NCBI GenBank assembly: GCA_025451455.1
Contig: JANWKI010000075.1
Coordinates: 1-34,958 of the forward strand
DNA length: 34,958 nt
Reading direction: 5' to 3'
Origin: Ignavibacteria bacterium
Lineage (GTDB): Bacteria; Bacteroidota; Ignavibacteria; Tepidaquicellales; OLB5
In this document: piece by piece, positions 1 through 8,069 of the stretch
How positions within the stretch are numbered: the first letter of the stretch is position 1
Layout: every line of letters begins with the position of its first letter
Made by a program: the position numbers and the translations under genes
The notes under the pieces: model-generated
What the model saw: only the letters and a program-made list of their open reading frames with translations
What the model was told of the DNA's origin: nothing
The model's database searches: none

Positions 1-100
1 ATACAAAAATATCAAAAATATGAATTATTAACAATGTAAGATTGATTCATAAAAAAGGAGTTTAGGATTTCGTAACAATAAGGTTTTCAATTAGGAAAAA

Positions 101-130
101 AAGAAGGCAAAATATAAATTTGCCTTCTAC
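101..130 (-). terminator. Rho-independent terminator of the 159-1358 gene
   Basis: A perfect 10-bp inverted repeat (102-111 with 119-128) has a 7-nt loop. Read on the minus strand it is followed by a run of T (the A run at about 96-102). It lies about 30 nt past the stop codon of the secreted protein at 159-1358, as expected for its transcript end. Confidence 0.8.
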
Positions 131-158
131 ATGAAAAATTGCTCTAATAAAGACTTTG

Positions 159-1358
159 TTATTTTATCAAAGTCATCTTTTTGGTTTCAGTGAAATTATC
201 TGTCTTAAGCACATAAAAATACATTCCGCTTGCATAGCCTGATGCATTCCAGTTAACTTCATATTTGCCGGGTCTTAACTGTTTGTCAACAAGCGTTGCG
301 ATTTCATGCCCCAAAACATCATATACTTTTAGCTTTGTACTTGATGCAGGGTTATTAATATCCGCAGGAATACTGAACCTGATCTTAGTTTCCGGGTTGA
401 ATGGGTTAGGATAATTTTGCATTAGTGCATAATCATCCGGAATTTCGGATGTGATGTTATGTACTTCCAGCAGTTCATCGAGTTCCCTTCTGTAAGCTCC
501 CTGTCCTTCTGTTCCTGCAAATACGTAACCATGATCAATATAAAGGGATATTACCGTCCGAGATCCCATACCTCCTTCATTCCTTTGTGCCCATGTCGAA
601 CCAAAATCGCTGGAAACATAAACCCCTGACTCGAATCCTCCTGCGAAAATAAAATCCTGATTTGATGTAACAGAACGTGTTGGTACCATATGTGTAGTAT
701 ATGACCATGTATCTCCATTATCTTCAGATACAAGAAGTCCAAAATTCATCCCAGCAAATATCTTATTTCCCTGTACTGTTAATGTATAGACATTTATGCC
801 GGTCAAACCAGTAGGAGTCCATGTAAAACCTTTATCCTGTGATTTATAGACTCCATTACCGAAAGTAGCAGCAAAGATTGTATTAGTATTTTCCTTCATT
901 TTAATTGCATAAACAACATTACCGCCTAATGTTGAAGTCCAGGTTTCGCCATTATCTCTTGATATGTTAATCCCTCCGTCAAATCCTGCAAAAATCGTAT
1001 TCCCCAAAACCTCTAATGAACGAACGAATCCGCTGATAAATGATGTTTGGGTCCAGTTTATACCTGAGGTTGTAGTTAAATAGATAACACCTGTATTCTG
1101 TGTTCCTGCAAAGAGCCTTTCCTGGTTTGAGCCGAGTGATGAACACCACCTATTAGTTAAATCAGCCCATTGCCATTCAACTCCGTTATTTGTTGTATAA
1201 AATCTTCCGTATTCAATAGTAGTATATATCTTATTATCAAATGTGGTAAAAGCATATGTAAGTCCGTTTGCGAAAATACCGGTTGTCATATGCTCCCAAT
1301 CGGCGCTGGAAGATTTTACAAATATTAAAAAAGCAAAAATTATTAGAATTGTTTTCAT
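159..1358 (-). CDS. Secreted Asp-box/BNR-like protein with T9SS type A sorting domain
   Basis: 399 residues. The N-terminus is a classical signal peptide (residues 1-19, hydrophobic stretch IIFAFLIFV). The body, about residues 25-290, carries repeated Asp-box motifs of the S-x-D-x-G-x-T-W type (DNGETW, DKGFTW, DNGDTW, DFGSTW), typical of BNR/sialidase-like beta propellers. The last 85 residues are a T9SS sorting domain: the YPNPFNP signature, then a beta-sandwich with KLKVYDVLGHEIATLV and a C-terminal basic strand ending KKMTLIK. In known T9SS species such a domain directs export across the outer membrane and is cleaved or anchored at the surface. Substrate or ligand of the propeller is unknown. 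Monocistronic, with its own terminator. Start is ATG with no clear Shine-Dalgarno, common in this phylum. The family call is firm; the function is open. Confidence 0.85.
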   Translation of the reverse strand: MKTILIIFAFLIFVKSSSADWEHMTTGIFANGLTYAFTTFDNKIYTTIEYGRFYTTNNGVEWQWADLTNRWCSSLGSNQERLFAGTQNTGVIYLTTTSGINWTQTSFISGFVRSLEVLGNTIFAGFDGGINISRDNGETWTSTLGGNVVYAIKMKENTNTIFAATFGNGVYKSQDKGFTWTPTGLTGINVYTLTVQGNKIFAGMNFGLLVSEDNGDTWSYTTHMVPTRSVTSNQDFIFAGGFESGVYVSSDFGSTWAQRNEGGMGSRTVISLYIDHGYVFAGTEGQGAYRRELDELLEVHNITSEIPDDYALMQNYPNPFNPETKIRFSIPADINNPASSTKLKVYDVLGHEIATLVDKQLRPGKYEVNWNASGYASGMYFYVLKTDNFTETKKMTLIK

Positions 1359-1640
1359 GTTGTTTTCAATGAGTTTATTTGCTCAAAATTCAAAGTTCTA
1401 TATCAATTTCATCGCAATATAAACATAAATCAACTAATTTATGTAGTATCATTTTATAGAATATCCTAACCAGATTAACTAATAGTAACGGATAGTCACT
1501 CAATGCAATATATGATAAAACAAATGTTTGGAAAGATATTGGAAGGTTATTATTATGTATTCAAATATCGTAAGGCAGAAATACATTCCGTTCTTGAAAG
1601 TTATTATACTAAGCTCTGATATATGATCAATAGGAGATTT

Positions 1641-2852
1641 TCAATTGACAATTGGAATATTCTTAAAATATGTCCTTAGATTATGACCGTACTTCAGCTG
1701 TTCTTCCATTCTGCAGGACCAGACCAGTTTGCCGTTCCACACCGTCATATCCGGGCAGCCATCGCACATGCTTTGTATACCTTCAGTTGTAATATCAACC
1801 GGCTGTATTATCATAACGGACTGGTAATGAAGTTTTTTGAAAATGTTAAGGGGATTCTTGAGGAATTTCCATAATGTCTTTCGCAGTTTCCCGTCAAATA
1901 ATCCAAGCAGCAGCATTGATCTTCCTTTACGTGTTAATTTCGGTGAGGAGTAAGCAAGGTATTTATCGAAAAGAATATGATGAAATGTCTGGATTATTTC
2001 CATCGACTTACTTCCCATATAACCGTATATTTTACCATGCCTGCCAAGCCTTCCGGTCAGAAGCCATTTAAAATCATCCGGCTGTTCTGATCCATTGAGA
2101 TAAGCACAGGGATCAAAATCAGGGTACATTTTTCTTATTACCGAAACAACTTCCTGCGCCTTCATATCAACCCTGGCTTCAGATTCCTCATTATAAACAA
2201 GTTCATTCATATCGATCTTCTGAGAACCCAAATAATAATCAACTAGCGAATTATTAACTGCCCTATAGAGGATAAATACTATTACCTGAACAATATCAAT
2301 ATTATCCTCTGCCCATTTCAGCATTTGAGGTATGAAATGAATCGTATCTTCGTAAACCGTTGAATTAAATGCGCATGAAATGTTACCCGCTTCTTTGAGC
2401 ATTTTTGCGAAATAAAGCCTGAGCTCATTGAGTTCAAGTTCGTTTTTATTTTTCCAGCCTGGCCGGTTCTGTTTGCTGTCTATATGAAATGTGAAACCGT
2501 ATACACCGGCTTTCTTGAGCCGGGTTAACAGTTCCTTTGTTAAGGCGATCCCATTTGTATTAATGATCGGCTTTTGTCCGTCAGCTTTAACCATCTTAAC
2601 GATCTCAATTATATCCGGGTGTAAAAGCGGGTCACCGCCTGCAATTGAGATACCGTCACTTTTTCTCATTTTCTTAAACACAGCCAGTTCACTTTTGATT
2701 TCTTCAAGTGTTTTATGGCTGTCCACTTCGTTTTTACGATAGCACCCGTAACATGAAAGATTACACTTTGCAGTAGGTTCAAGCCACGAAATTGAATTAT
2801 CGGTGAGATTCCAGGGTAAGCGGTAATAATTAAGATGATTCAAATTTTCCAC
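1641..2852 (-). CDS. Radical SAM protein with C-terminal SPASM-like cysteines
   Basis: 403 residues. The cluster motif C30-x3-C34-x2-C37 (CNLSCYGC) binds the SAM-coordinating 4Fe-4S cluster, and AGGDP at 71-75 is the usual GGE-type SAM-binding motif after beta-strand 2. Near the C-terminus C363-x2-C366 and C380 (MCDGCPD, then VWSCR) resemble a reduced SPASM/Twitch auxiliary-cluster site. The central part (about 200-340) is not recognised. The start is GTG at 2852, chosen because GGAGG lies 6-7 nt upstream; no in-frame ATG fits. It stands alone: 235 nt separate it from the acyl-CoA synthetase gene at 3088-5193, and no small precursor peptide or partner enzyme is evident beside it. Members of this superfamily with such C-terminal cysteines often modify peptides or act as oxidoreductases; the substrate here cannot be told. 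Confidence 0.8.
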   Translation of the reverse strand: MENLNHLNYYRLPWNLTDNSISWLEPTAKCNLSCYGCYRKNEVDSHKTLEEIKSELAVFKKMRKSDGISIAGGDPLLHPDIIEIVKMVKADGQKPIINTNGIALTKELLTRLKKAGVYGFTFHIDSKQNRPGWKNKNELELNELRLYFAKMLKEAGNISCAFNSTVYEDTIHFIPQMLKWAEDNIDIVQVIVFILYRAVNNSLVDYYLGSQKIDMNELVYNEESEARVDMKAQEVVSVIRKMYPDFDPCAYLNGSEQPDDFKWLLTGRLGRHGKIYGYMGSKSMEIIQTFHHILFDKYLAYSSPKLTRKGRSMLLLGLFDGKLRKTLWKFLKNPLNIFKKLHYQSVMIIQPVDITTEGIQSMCDGCPDMTVWNGKLVWSCRMEEQLKYGHNLRTYFKNIPIVN

Positions 2853-3087
2853 AGGTCCTCCATTCAGTAGATATTAATTCAATGCTAAATCAGGTTAATA
2901 AAGGTGATTGTACTGCCAGGAAGTTAATAATAATCTGAAATTATGAATAAAGCAAAAATAGTTTTTAACAGGATGAGAAAATATGATTTTTGTCACAAAA
3001 ATAAATGATATTAATCCGGAGGGAGTTTACTTTAAGAAATTTATTATTCTAATAATTACAATGCTGTCATGAAGAGCCAGTACGAAA

Positions 3088-5193
3088 TCAGCTCAATCTT
3101 ATTCTTGCATCAAGTATCCTGCATTTTTCTTCTTCATCAAAAAACACAAAAGGATTGAGGTCAATTTCTTTGAATACCGGGAAATCTTCGGATAATTGTG
3201 AAAGCCGCAGCAGGTTTTCTTTTATAAAATCGATATTCACTGATTGCCTGCCCCGGGCACCAGTCAGCATTTTGTAGCTTTTTATTGATCTAATCATCCT
3301 CGATGCTTCTTCATCGTTGATAGGCACTAATTTGAAATTTACATCCTTAAATACCTCAACGAAGATGCCTCCAAGCCCGAACATTATCATATGCCCGGCT
3401 TTTTCATCCTTTGTTATTCCCAATATGGTCTCAATTCCTCCTGCTATATAGGGCTGTATTATGTATTTCTCAAATTCCTCTGTTAACTTTTTTGTTTTCA
3501 GGTTTTCATTAATTCTGCCAATTGCTTTTTTTAATTCAACCTCTGTATGAATATCTATTTCAACGCCGCCAATATCAGACTTATGGACCAGATTTTTTCC
3601 GGCAGCCTTAATGACAACCGGGTATTTCAACTTTGCAGCTGCCTCAACAACTCCATCTGTGTCATTAGCCGTGTAAGAGATTACCAGAGGCATTCCATAA
3701 GCATGCAGTATCCTGTAAACATCATCATATTCAAGATAAATTCCGGGTTTGCTGTGATATTTTCTCAGAATTTTTCTAACGGTATCTTTTTTTGCATCAA
3801 ATTTTATATACCTTCCTTCCGGATGCTCTTTCCATTTTTTGTATTCAAACATCTTTGCAATAACTCTTGCTGCATCCTCAGGGAAACGGAAAATAGGGGG
3901 ATATACTGTGATAATATCTTTCAGCTTAGGTATGATGTCATCCTGTGACATTAAAACCAGCATTACCGTTTTATCCGAGTCCTTAACAGCATCACAAATG
4001 GAACGCGCTATCTCAAGAGTATCCAGCATTAACGGGGGACCCAGAATTACGATAAGCGAATCAATATTTTTGTCACTTAACATCAATCGTGCTGCCTTTG
4101 CATACATATCTGAGTCAGCCGGAGGAAGAAGGTCAACAGGGTTGAATACCGATGCTTCGGCAGGTGCAAATGAGCGGAGTTTTTCCTGTGTTCCTGAGGT
4201 CAATTCGGGGATAGCCATGTTATTATTTGCGCATTCATCAACTGCTAGAATTGCCGGACCGCCGGCATTTGTTAAGATCCCAACCCGGTTTCCTTTAGGA
4301 AGGCTGGTTTTGTCAAATCCCTTTGCAAGATCAAACATATCGTTGATAGAATTGACTCTGATAACCCCGCTTTGCTCCAAAAATGCATCAACTACAGCAT
4401 CTGAACCGGCAAGAGCCCCGGTATGAGATGAAGCAGCTTTCATTCCGGCAGAGGTCCGTGCAGATTTGATGACTATCACAGGTTTGGTTTTTGTAATTTC
4501 TCTTGTTAATTCCATAAACATTCTCGGATTCCCAAAAGACTCAAGATAAACAGTAATAACCTTGATATCGTCATTGTTTTTCCAGTATTCAAGAACTGTA
4601 TTTCCTGAAACATCTGCCTTATTGCCTATACTGATAAACTGTGCCATACCAATATCGTTCTGCTGAACGGTCTTGAGAACAGCTGCACCAAGGGCACCGC
4701 TTTGTGAAATGAATCCAATCCCTCCATTCAGAGGAGTTCCGGCAACAAAGGTGCAATTGAGCCTGACGTTTGGGTTAGTGTTAATAATACCCATACAATT
4801 TGGCCCGACAAGCCTCATACTGTATTTATTGATCTTTTCGGTAAGTTTTTTCTCGATCTCAGATCCTGCTTTACCGGTTTCCTTAAATCCTGCAGTTATT
4901 ACTACAACTGAAGTGATTTTCTTCATTGCGCAATCATCGATTGTTCTGAGCACCAGTTCTCTGGGAACCATAATTACCGCAAGATCTATTTTATCATCTA
5001 TATCGATTGCAGACTTGTATGATTTTATACTGTGAACAGAATCTGCTTTTGGATTTACTGGGAAAATCTTGCCCTTATAACCATATCTGATAAGATTACT
5101 TATAAGTTCATAACTTAGAGCCCCTTCTCTGGAGGATGCACCTATGACGGCGATTGACTTAGGGTAAAATATGTTGTTCATTGGGATTTGCAT
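3088..5193 (-). CDS. ADP-forming acyl-CoA (acetate-CoA) ligase, fused alpha-beta subunits
   Basis: 701 residues. Order: CoA-binding Rossmann domain (about 5-135, VIGASSREG near residue 17), two succinyl-CoA-ligase-like flavodoxin domains (about 150-455), ATP-grasp domain (about 485-700). SSHTGALAG holds His257, matching the phosphohistidine of archaeal ACD alpha subunits; HKSDIGG at 537-543 fits the second phospho-histidine site of the beta part; Glu218 lies in VYLESF. The enzyme converts acyl-CoA + ADP + Pi to acid + ATP. The length ends with the ATP-grasp part, so there is no C-terminal GNAT domain, which argues against a Pat-type protein acetyltransferase. It follows the HMA gene by 38 nt and may be read through from it. 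With PFOR and the 2-oxoacid oxidoreductase in this window it would make ATP from 2-oxoacids. Acetate versus branched-chain or aryl preference cannot be read from sequence. Confidence 0.9.
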   Translation of the reverse strand: MQIPMNNIFYPKSIAVIGASSREGALSYELISNLIRYGYKGKIFPVNPKADSVHSIKSYKSAIDIDDKIDLAVIMVPRELVLRTIDDCAMKKITSVVVITAGFKETGKAGSEIEKKLTEKINKYSMRLVGPNCMGIINTNPNVRLNCTFVAGTPLNGGIGFISQSGALGAAVLKTVQQNDIGMAQFISIGNKADVSGNTVLEYWKNNDDIKVITVYLESFGNPRMFMELTREITKTKPVIVIKSARTSAGMKAASSHTGALAGSDAVVDAFLEQSGVIRVNSINDMFDLAKGFDKTSLPKGNRVGILTNAGGPAILAVDECANNNMAIPELTSGTQEKLRSFAPAEASVFNPVDLLPPADSDMYAKAARLMLSDKNIDSLIVILGPPLMLDTLEIARSICDAVKDSDKTVMLVLMSQDDIIPKLKDIITVYPPIFRFPEDAARVIAKMFEYKKWKEHPEGRYIKFDAKKDTVRKILRKYHSKPGIYLEYDDVYRILHAYGMPLVISYTANDTDGVVEAAAKLKYPVVIKAAGKNLVHKSDIGGVEIDIHTEVELKKAIGRINENLKTKKLTEEFEKYIIQPYIAGGIETILGITKDEKAGHMIMFGLGGIFVEVFKDVNFKLVPINDEEASRMIRSIKSYKMLTGARGRQSVNIDFIKENLLRLSQLSEDFPVFKEIDLNPFVFFDEEEKCRILDARIRLS

Positions 5194-5231
5194 ACGATTT
5201 CCTGTGAATATTATAATCGGAACTTATGATT

Positions 5232-5531
5232 TTAATCCATCAAAACAGCATCATATCCGGCTTCAATAACTGCATTTAAAATCGACTGAGTGTCAGTCGT
5301 TGAATCATCAAATTCTACTGTTATTATTTTTGATTCAAGATTAATATCCAGTTTTGCGATGCCTTTTAATGTGTTTATCGATTTTGTAATGCTTCTTTTG
5401 CAGCCATCGCAGGTCATTTCAGTGCATTTGATCTTGATGGTTTTTTCAGCATACGAACTTCTGGCTTTGATATTTGGAAACATTCCGTTCATGAGGAAGA
5501 AAAGTATAATTAATATTAATGTAGTTTTCAT
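5232..5531 (-). CDS. Secreted heavy-metal-associated (HMA) domain protein
   Basis: 99 residues. Signal peptide at 1-24 (LILIILFFLMNGMF), then a single HMA fold (about 31-99) with the metal-binding M-T-C41-D-G-C44 loop and the usual ending VIEAGYDAVL. HMA domains bind soft metals such as Cu(I) or Hg(II) through the two cysteines and hand them to a partner. Most bacterial stand-alone HMA chaperones are cytoplasmic (CopZ); the signal peptide places this one in the periplasm, like MerP. It starts 12 nt after the barrel gene at 5544-6509, so the two are surely cotranscribed. Together with the YtkA-like lipoprotein upstream it suggests an envelope metal-handling unit. The metal is not identifiable from sequence. 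Confidence 0.85.
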   Translation of the reverse strand: MKTTLILIILFFLMNGMFPNIKARSSYAEKTIKIKCTEMTCDGCKRSITKSINTLKGIAKLDINLESKIITVEFDDSTTDTQSILNAVIEAGYDAVLMD

Positions 5532-5543
5532 ATTGTTTATTTC

Positions 5544-6509
5544 TTATTTTAAATTCAAATCAGAGAAATAATAAGTAAAGAACAGGTTAAAGGTTGTTGA
5601 ACCAGGTACATTTTTCCCAAAGTTATCATTGGGAATACCCATTTTGACCGAGGTTGTTATCCTAAAAGGAATAGATGGATAATATGTATAAGATAATACG
5701 AAATTTGTCGATTTTTCCTGTGAATTTACACCCGGTACATTATTGATTTCATAAGAACTTTGTGAAAATCCGGAAGCGGTCAGAGTAATGGCATGCCAGC
5801 TGTTGAAAATATAGTTGACGGCCAGTGAATAATTGAACTTATCACCCGGCTGTTTAATGTAATCTGAATTTAACGGGATTCCAAACATCGACTTATAGTT
5901 TTTCTCAAAGCTGTGCTGCCAGCTGAAATCAAAGATAAATTGAAGTCTTGATTTTACAATACTTTTAATTACAGATAAGCCAAGAGAGCTCATGTAAAAC
6001 CCTTTTCCTGTTATATCAACACCATTTAGAGCGGTTTCTTCAGATACTCCTGTTGGTACTGACATGCCAAAAGTCAAAGCAGTATAAGGCAGTTTCGTAT
6101 CCAATGAGAGTTTTTTACCCTTTTTCTTAGGCTGGAACTCATGTGTAAATTCGTACCTCCCCCCAAGTATCAGATCTCCAATCCCCGAGCCGGTTTGTTT
6201 CAATCCCGGAATATTGCTCCTGTTGCTTATGAATGGAAGCGCAATTGCAAACTGCAGATGCCTGCTTATCCTGTAGGCTGAGTTAAGAACAGTCTTAATT
6301 TGAGACTGGGAATAATCATTGCTTCTCCACTTTCCGTTTTGATCCCAAACCCCGTTATATTTGTCAAAAGTGAAACCCAAATTGATCAAAGCTGTTCCGT
6401 CAAGTGATAGAACTGCAAGATCACTTGTGCCGCCTCCGCAACTGTTGCATGTAAATATTTCCGCAGCTTTGAAAAGAAAGATGATCGTAATAATAATTCG
6501 GGTTTTCAA
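5544..6509 (-). CDS. Outer-membrane beta-barrel protein with N-terminal CxxC (transporter-like)
   Basis: 321 residues. A signal peptide (about 1-19) is followed directly by C21-x2-C24-GGG, then alternating amphipathic strands through to a C-terminal TFNLFFTYYFSDL strand, the look of an outer-membrane barrel. Runs such as LGFTFDKYNG, GIGDLILGGRYEF and LTFGMSVPTG recall the MetA-pathway/transporter-like barrel family. The start is TTG at 6509, supported by AGAGG about 10 nt upstream; it overlaps nothing but follows the lipoprotein stop by 1 nt, indicating translational coupling. The two cysteines right after the signal peptide are not part of a good lipobox and could be a metal site at the periplasmic face, in line with the HMA gene downstream. 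Export or import direction is unknown. Confidence 0.7.
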   Translation of the reverse strand: MKTRIIITIIFLFKAAEIFTCNSCGGGTSDLAVLSLDGTALINLGFTFDKYNGVWDQNGKWRSNDYSQSQIKTVLNSAYRISRHLQFAIALPFISNRSNIPGLKQTGSGIGDLILGGRYEFTHEFQPKKKGKKLSLDTKLPYTALTFGMSVPTGVSEETALNGVDITGKGFYMSSLGLSVIKSIVKSRLQFIFDFSWQHSFEKNYKSMFGIPLNSDYIKQPGDKFNYSLAVNYIFNSWHAITLTASGFSQSSYEINNVPGVNSQEKSTNFVLSYTYYPSIPFRITTSVKMGIPNDNFGKNVPGSTTFNLFFTYYFSDLNLK

Positions 6510-6510
6510 A

Positions 6511-7326
6511 TTAATTTACCTCTAATATGAACTTTGGTGGTGGAGTCCCTGTTATGAATGAATTATTTACCTTTATTGAATCATACAAAAACCACTGGCC
6601 CGCCATTGTGAAATTTGCTGTGCCGCTGTACTTGCCGCCTCCATTGCCAGTAGGGTTTATATTATTGCCTGATCCGTGGCCCATTGCCTCCATCCAAGGT
6701 CTGATAAACATCTCAGCAGACTCTATTTCACTATATGTTTGCATATCAGCTGTCTCATGCAGCATCATATCAACTGTATTCAATCCGACTCTTGCTGCCC
6801 GGGGATTAATCAGTGTAAGAACGTATTCTCTTTGTGTAACTGAATTATTCCATATGAACAACTGACTCCGGCTTTCGGGGAATAATTGAATTATTGAAGA
6901 ATCTACTTGAACAAGAGTATTGTAACTGAAATTTGCTGCCCAGAATGCTGCAGTATCGTACATAGTAAAAATTGCATACCCTGTGAACAAGCTGTTTTGT
7001 GTATCATAAAGAAACATATCTTCAACAGGAATGGAATGGCGTTGTCCTCCAATTCCATGGTACATAGTTGGTAAAAACTTCACAAAACCAGAGTTCTGCT
7101 CTGCACCATTGAGGAAAACCTTAAAGCCAATATTATTATATCCATATAAGAAATTCGAAGCTGTAGAACTCCAAACTTCGAACTTATTTCCATTTGACTC
7201 GGCGGTATGAATTTTGACGTAGTTTCCTGTCTGTGGGTCTTCAATTGAGGAGGGTGAATCCGAATTACAGCCGAAAATAAGAGTCAGCACGGCGCAAAAA
7301 ATTGAGAAAACTATGATTTTTTTCAT
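6511..7326 (-). CDS. Lipoprotein with two YtkA-like domains, putative metal binding
   Basis: 271 residues. Lipobox LIFGC with Cys20 as the lipidated residue; the following acceptor residues (Asn-Ser-Asp) suit an envelope lipoprotein. The body looks like two copies of a YtkA/FixH-like beta-sandwich: M88-Y-H90-G followed by a Pro and GYAIFTMYDTAAFWA, and again M215-G-H217-G followed by Pro225, KYSGTANFTMAGQW. The shared M-x-H-G, the Pro, the Gly-Tyr and the Met...Trp strand are what I see; YtkA-like domains are frequent in copper-related loci, so Met/His metal binding is an inference. First gene of a three-gene unit (1 nt to the barrel, 12 nt further to the HMA gene). A TATAATTG -7-like box and a perfect 12-bp palindrome lie upstream. 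Confidence 0.7.
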   Translation of the reverse strand: MKKIIVFSIFCAVLTLIFGCNSDSPSSIEDPQTGNYVKIHTAESNGNKFEVWSSTASNFLYGYNNIGFKVFLNGAEQNSGFVKFLPTMYHGIGGQRHSIPVEDMFLYDTQNSLFTGYAIFTMYDTAAFWAANFSYNTLVQVDSSIIQLFPESRSQLFIWNNSVTQREYVLTLINPRAARVGLNTVDMMLHETADMQTYSEIESAEMFIRPWMEAMGHGSGNNINPTGNGGGKYSGTANFTMAGQWFLYDSIKVNNSFITGTPPPKFILEVN

Positions 7327-7348
7327 TTTAGGTTTACTTATATTTGCA

Positions 7349-7391
7349 CAATTATAGTAAAATCCGCATTCAGGTCACATGACTTAAGTCA
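7349..7391 (-). promoter_or_regulatory. Putative promoter and palindromic operator of the lipoprotein/barrel/HMA operon
   Basis: On the minus strand TATAATTG (7349-7356) matches the phylum's TAnnTTTG -7 element at seven of eight positions, 23 nt before the lipoprotein ATG. Upstream, TGACTTAAGTCA at 7380-7391 is a perfect 12-bp palindrome, and a third TGAC half-site follows 2 bp later on the minus strand. Position about 25-35 bp upstream of the -7 box fits a regulator site. The regulator is unknown. Confidence 0.4.
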
Positions 7392-7500
7392 AATTACCAT
7401 TGCAGAAAATCAAGATAGTTAACTCAACATAAAGCATTTAAAAACAAAAACTGCTGATAATAAGAGAAATAACTGCATGCAACTCCCATGATAACTAACC

Positions 7501-8067
7501 TTAAAATGCCTCACCCAGTGTGATCATTTCATTTTCAATGAGATACGCACCTCTTTCAAGCGCTTGTTTATTTATCGGCAGCAGGTTATGATATCTCTCA
7601 GGCAGAACTTTTTTCAAAGCTTCCAAAACGGATTCGATCTTAACAACCGGTTTTCTTTCGAGGTAAGCGCCCAGCATGATCATATTCAGCGTTTTAGGGT
7701 TTTTCATTTTTACTGCTTCTGTTGCAGCGGGTATGCCTATGATCTCAATATCTGTACGTGTACTTGGTTTCAAAATATTGGCTGATTCGTATATTATCAA
7801 ACCGCCGGGTTTTATTTTCGATTCAAATTTTTCCATCGAAGGCTGGTTCAGAATTATTGCTGAATCAAACATAGAGATTATCGGAGAGCTGATCTTATTA
7901 TCAGAAATTATTGTTATACAGTTGGCAGTTCCGCCTCTCATTTCCGGGCCGTATGAAGGCATCCAGGAAATCTCCTTATTTTCTATCATCCCTGCATATG
8001 CCAGAGTCATCCCCATTGAAAGGACACCCTGTCCTCCGAATCCGGCTGCTATTAATTCTTCTATCAT
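7501..8067 (-). CDS. 2-oxoacid:ferredoxin oxidoreductase, gamma subunit
   Basis: 188 residues, a usual size for a separate gamma subunit. The N-terminus AGFGGQGVLSMG is the family's nucleotide-like Gly-rich motif, followed by SYGPEMRGGTANC, where the conserved EMRGG stretch contributes to the CoA/TPP region of the complex. Last gene of the four-gene oxidoreductase operon; its ATG comes 2 nt after the beta stop codon, so translation is coupled. With alpha, beta and delta it makes acyl-CoA, CO2 and reduced ferredoxin from a 2-oxoacid in the cytoplasm. Substrate (2-oxoisovalerate versus 2-oxoglutarate) is not decided by this subunit. Confidence 0.9.
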   Translation of the reverse strand: MIEELIAAGFGGQGVLSMGMTLAYAGMIENKEISWMPSYGPEMRGGTANCITIISDNKISSPIISMFDSAIILNQPSMEKFESKIKPGGLIIYESANILKPSTRTDIEIIGIPAATEAVKMKNPKTLNMIMLGAYLERKPVVKIESVLEALKKVLPERYHNLLPINKQALERGAYLIENEMITLGEAF

Positions 8068-8069
8068 GA

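Noticed and set aside
50-80. Possible start of a plus-strand gene after AAGGAG near position 55
   Set aside because: No start codon at a fitting distance and the frame closes after a few codons.
1503-1619. Plus-strand 38-residue frame (begins MQYMIKQMFGKILEG)
   Set aside because: Protein-like in look but without Shine-Dalgarno or promoter; it could be a remnant, not enough to call a gene.
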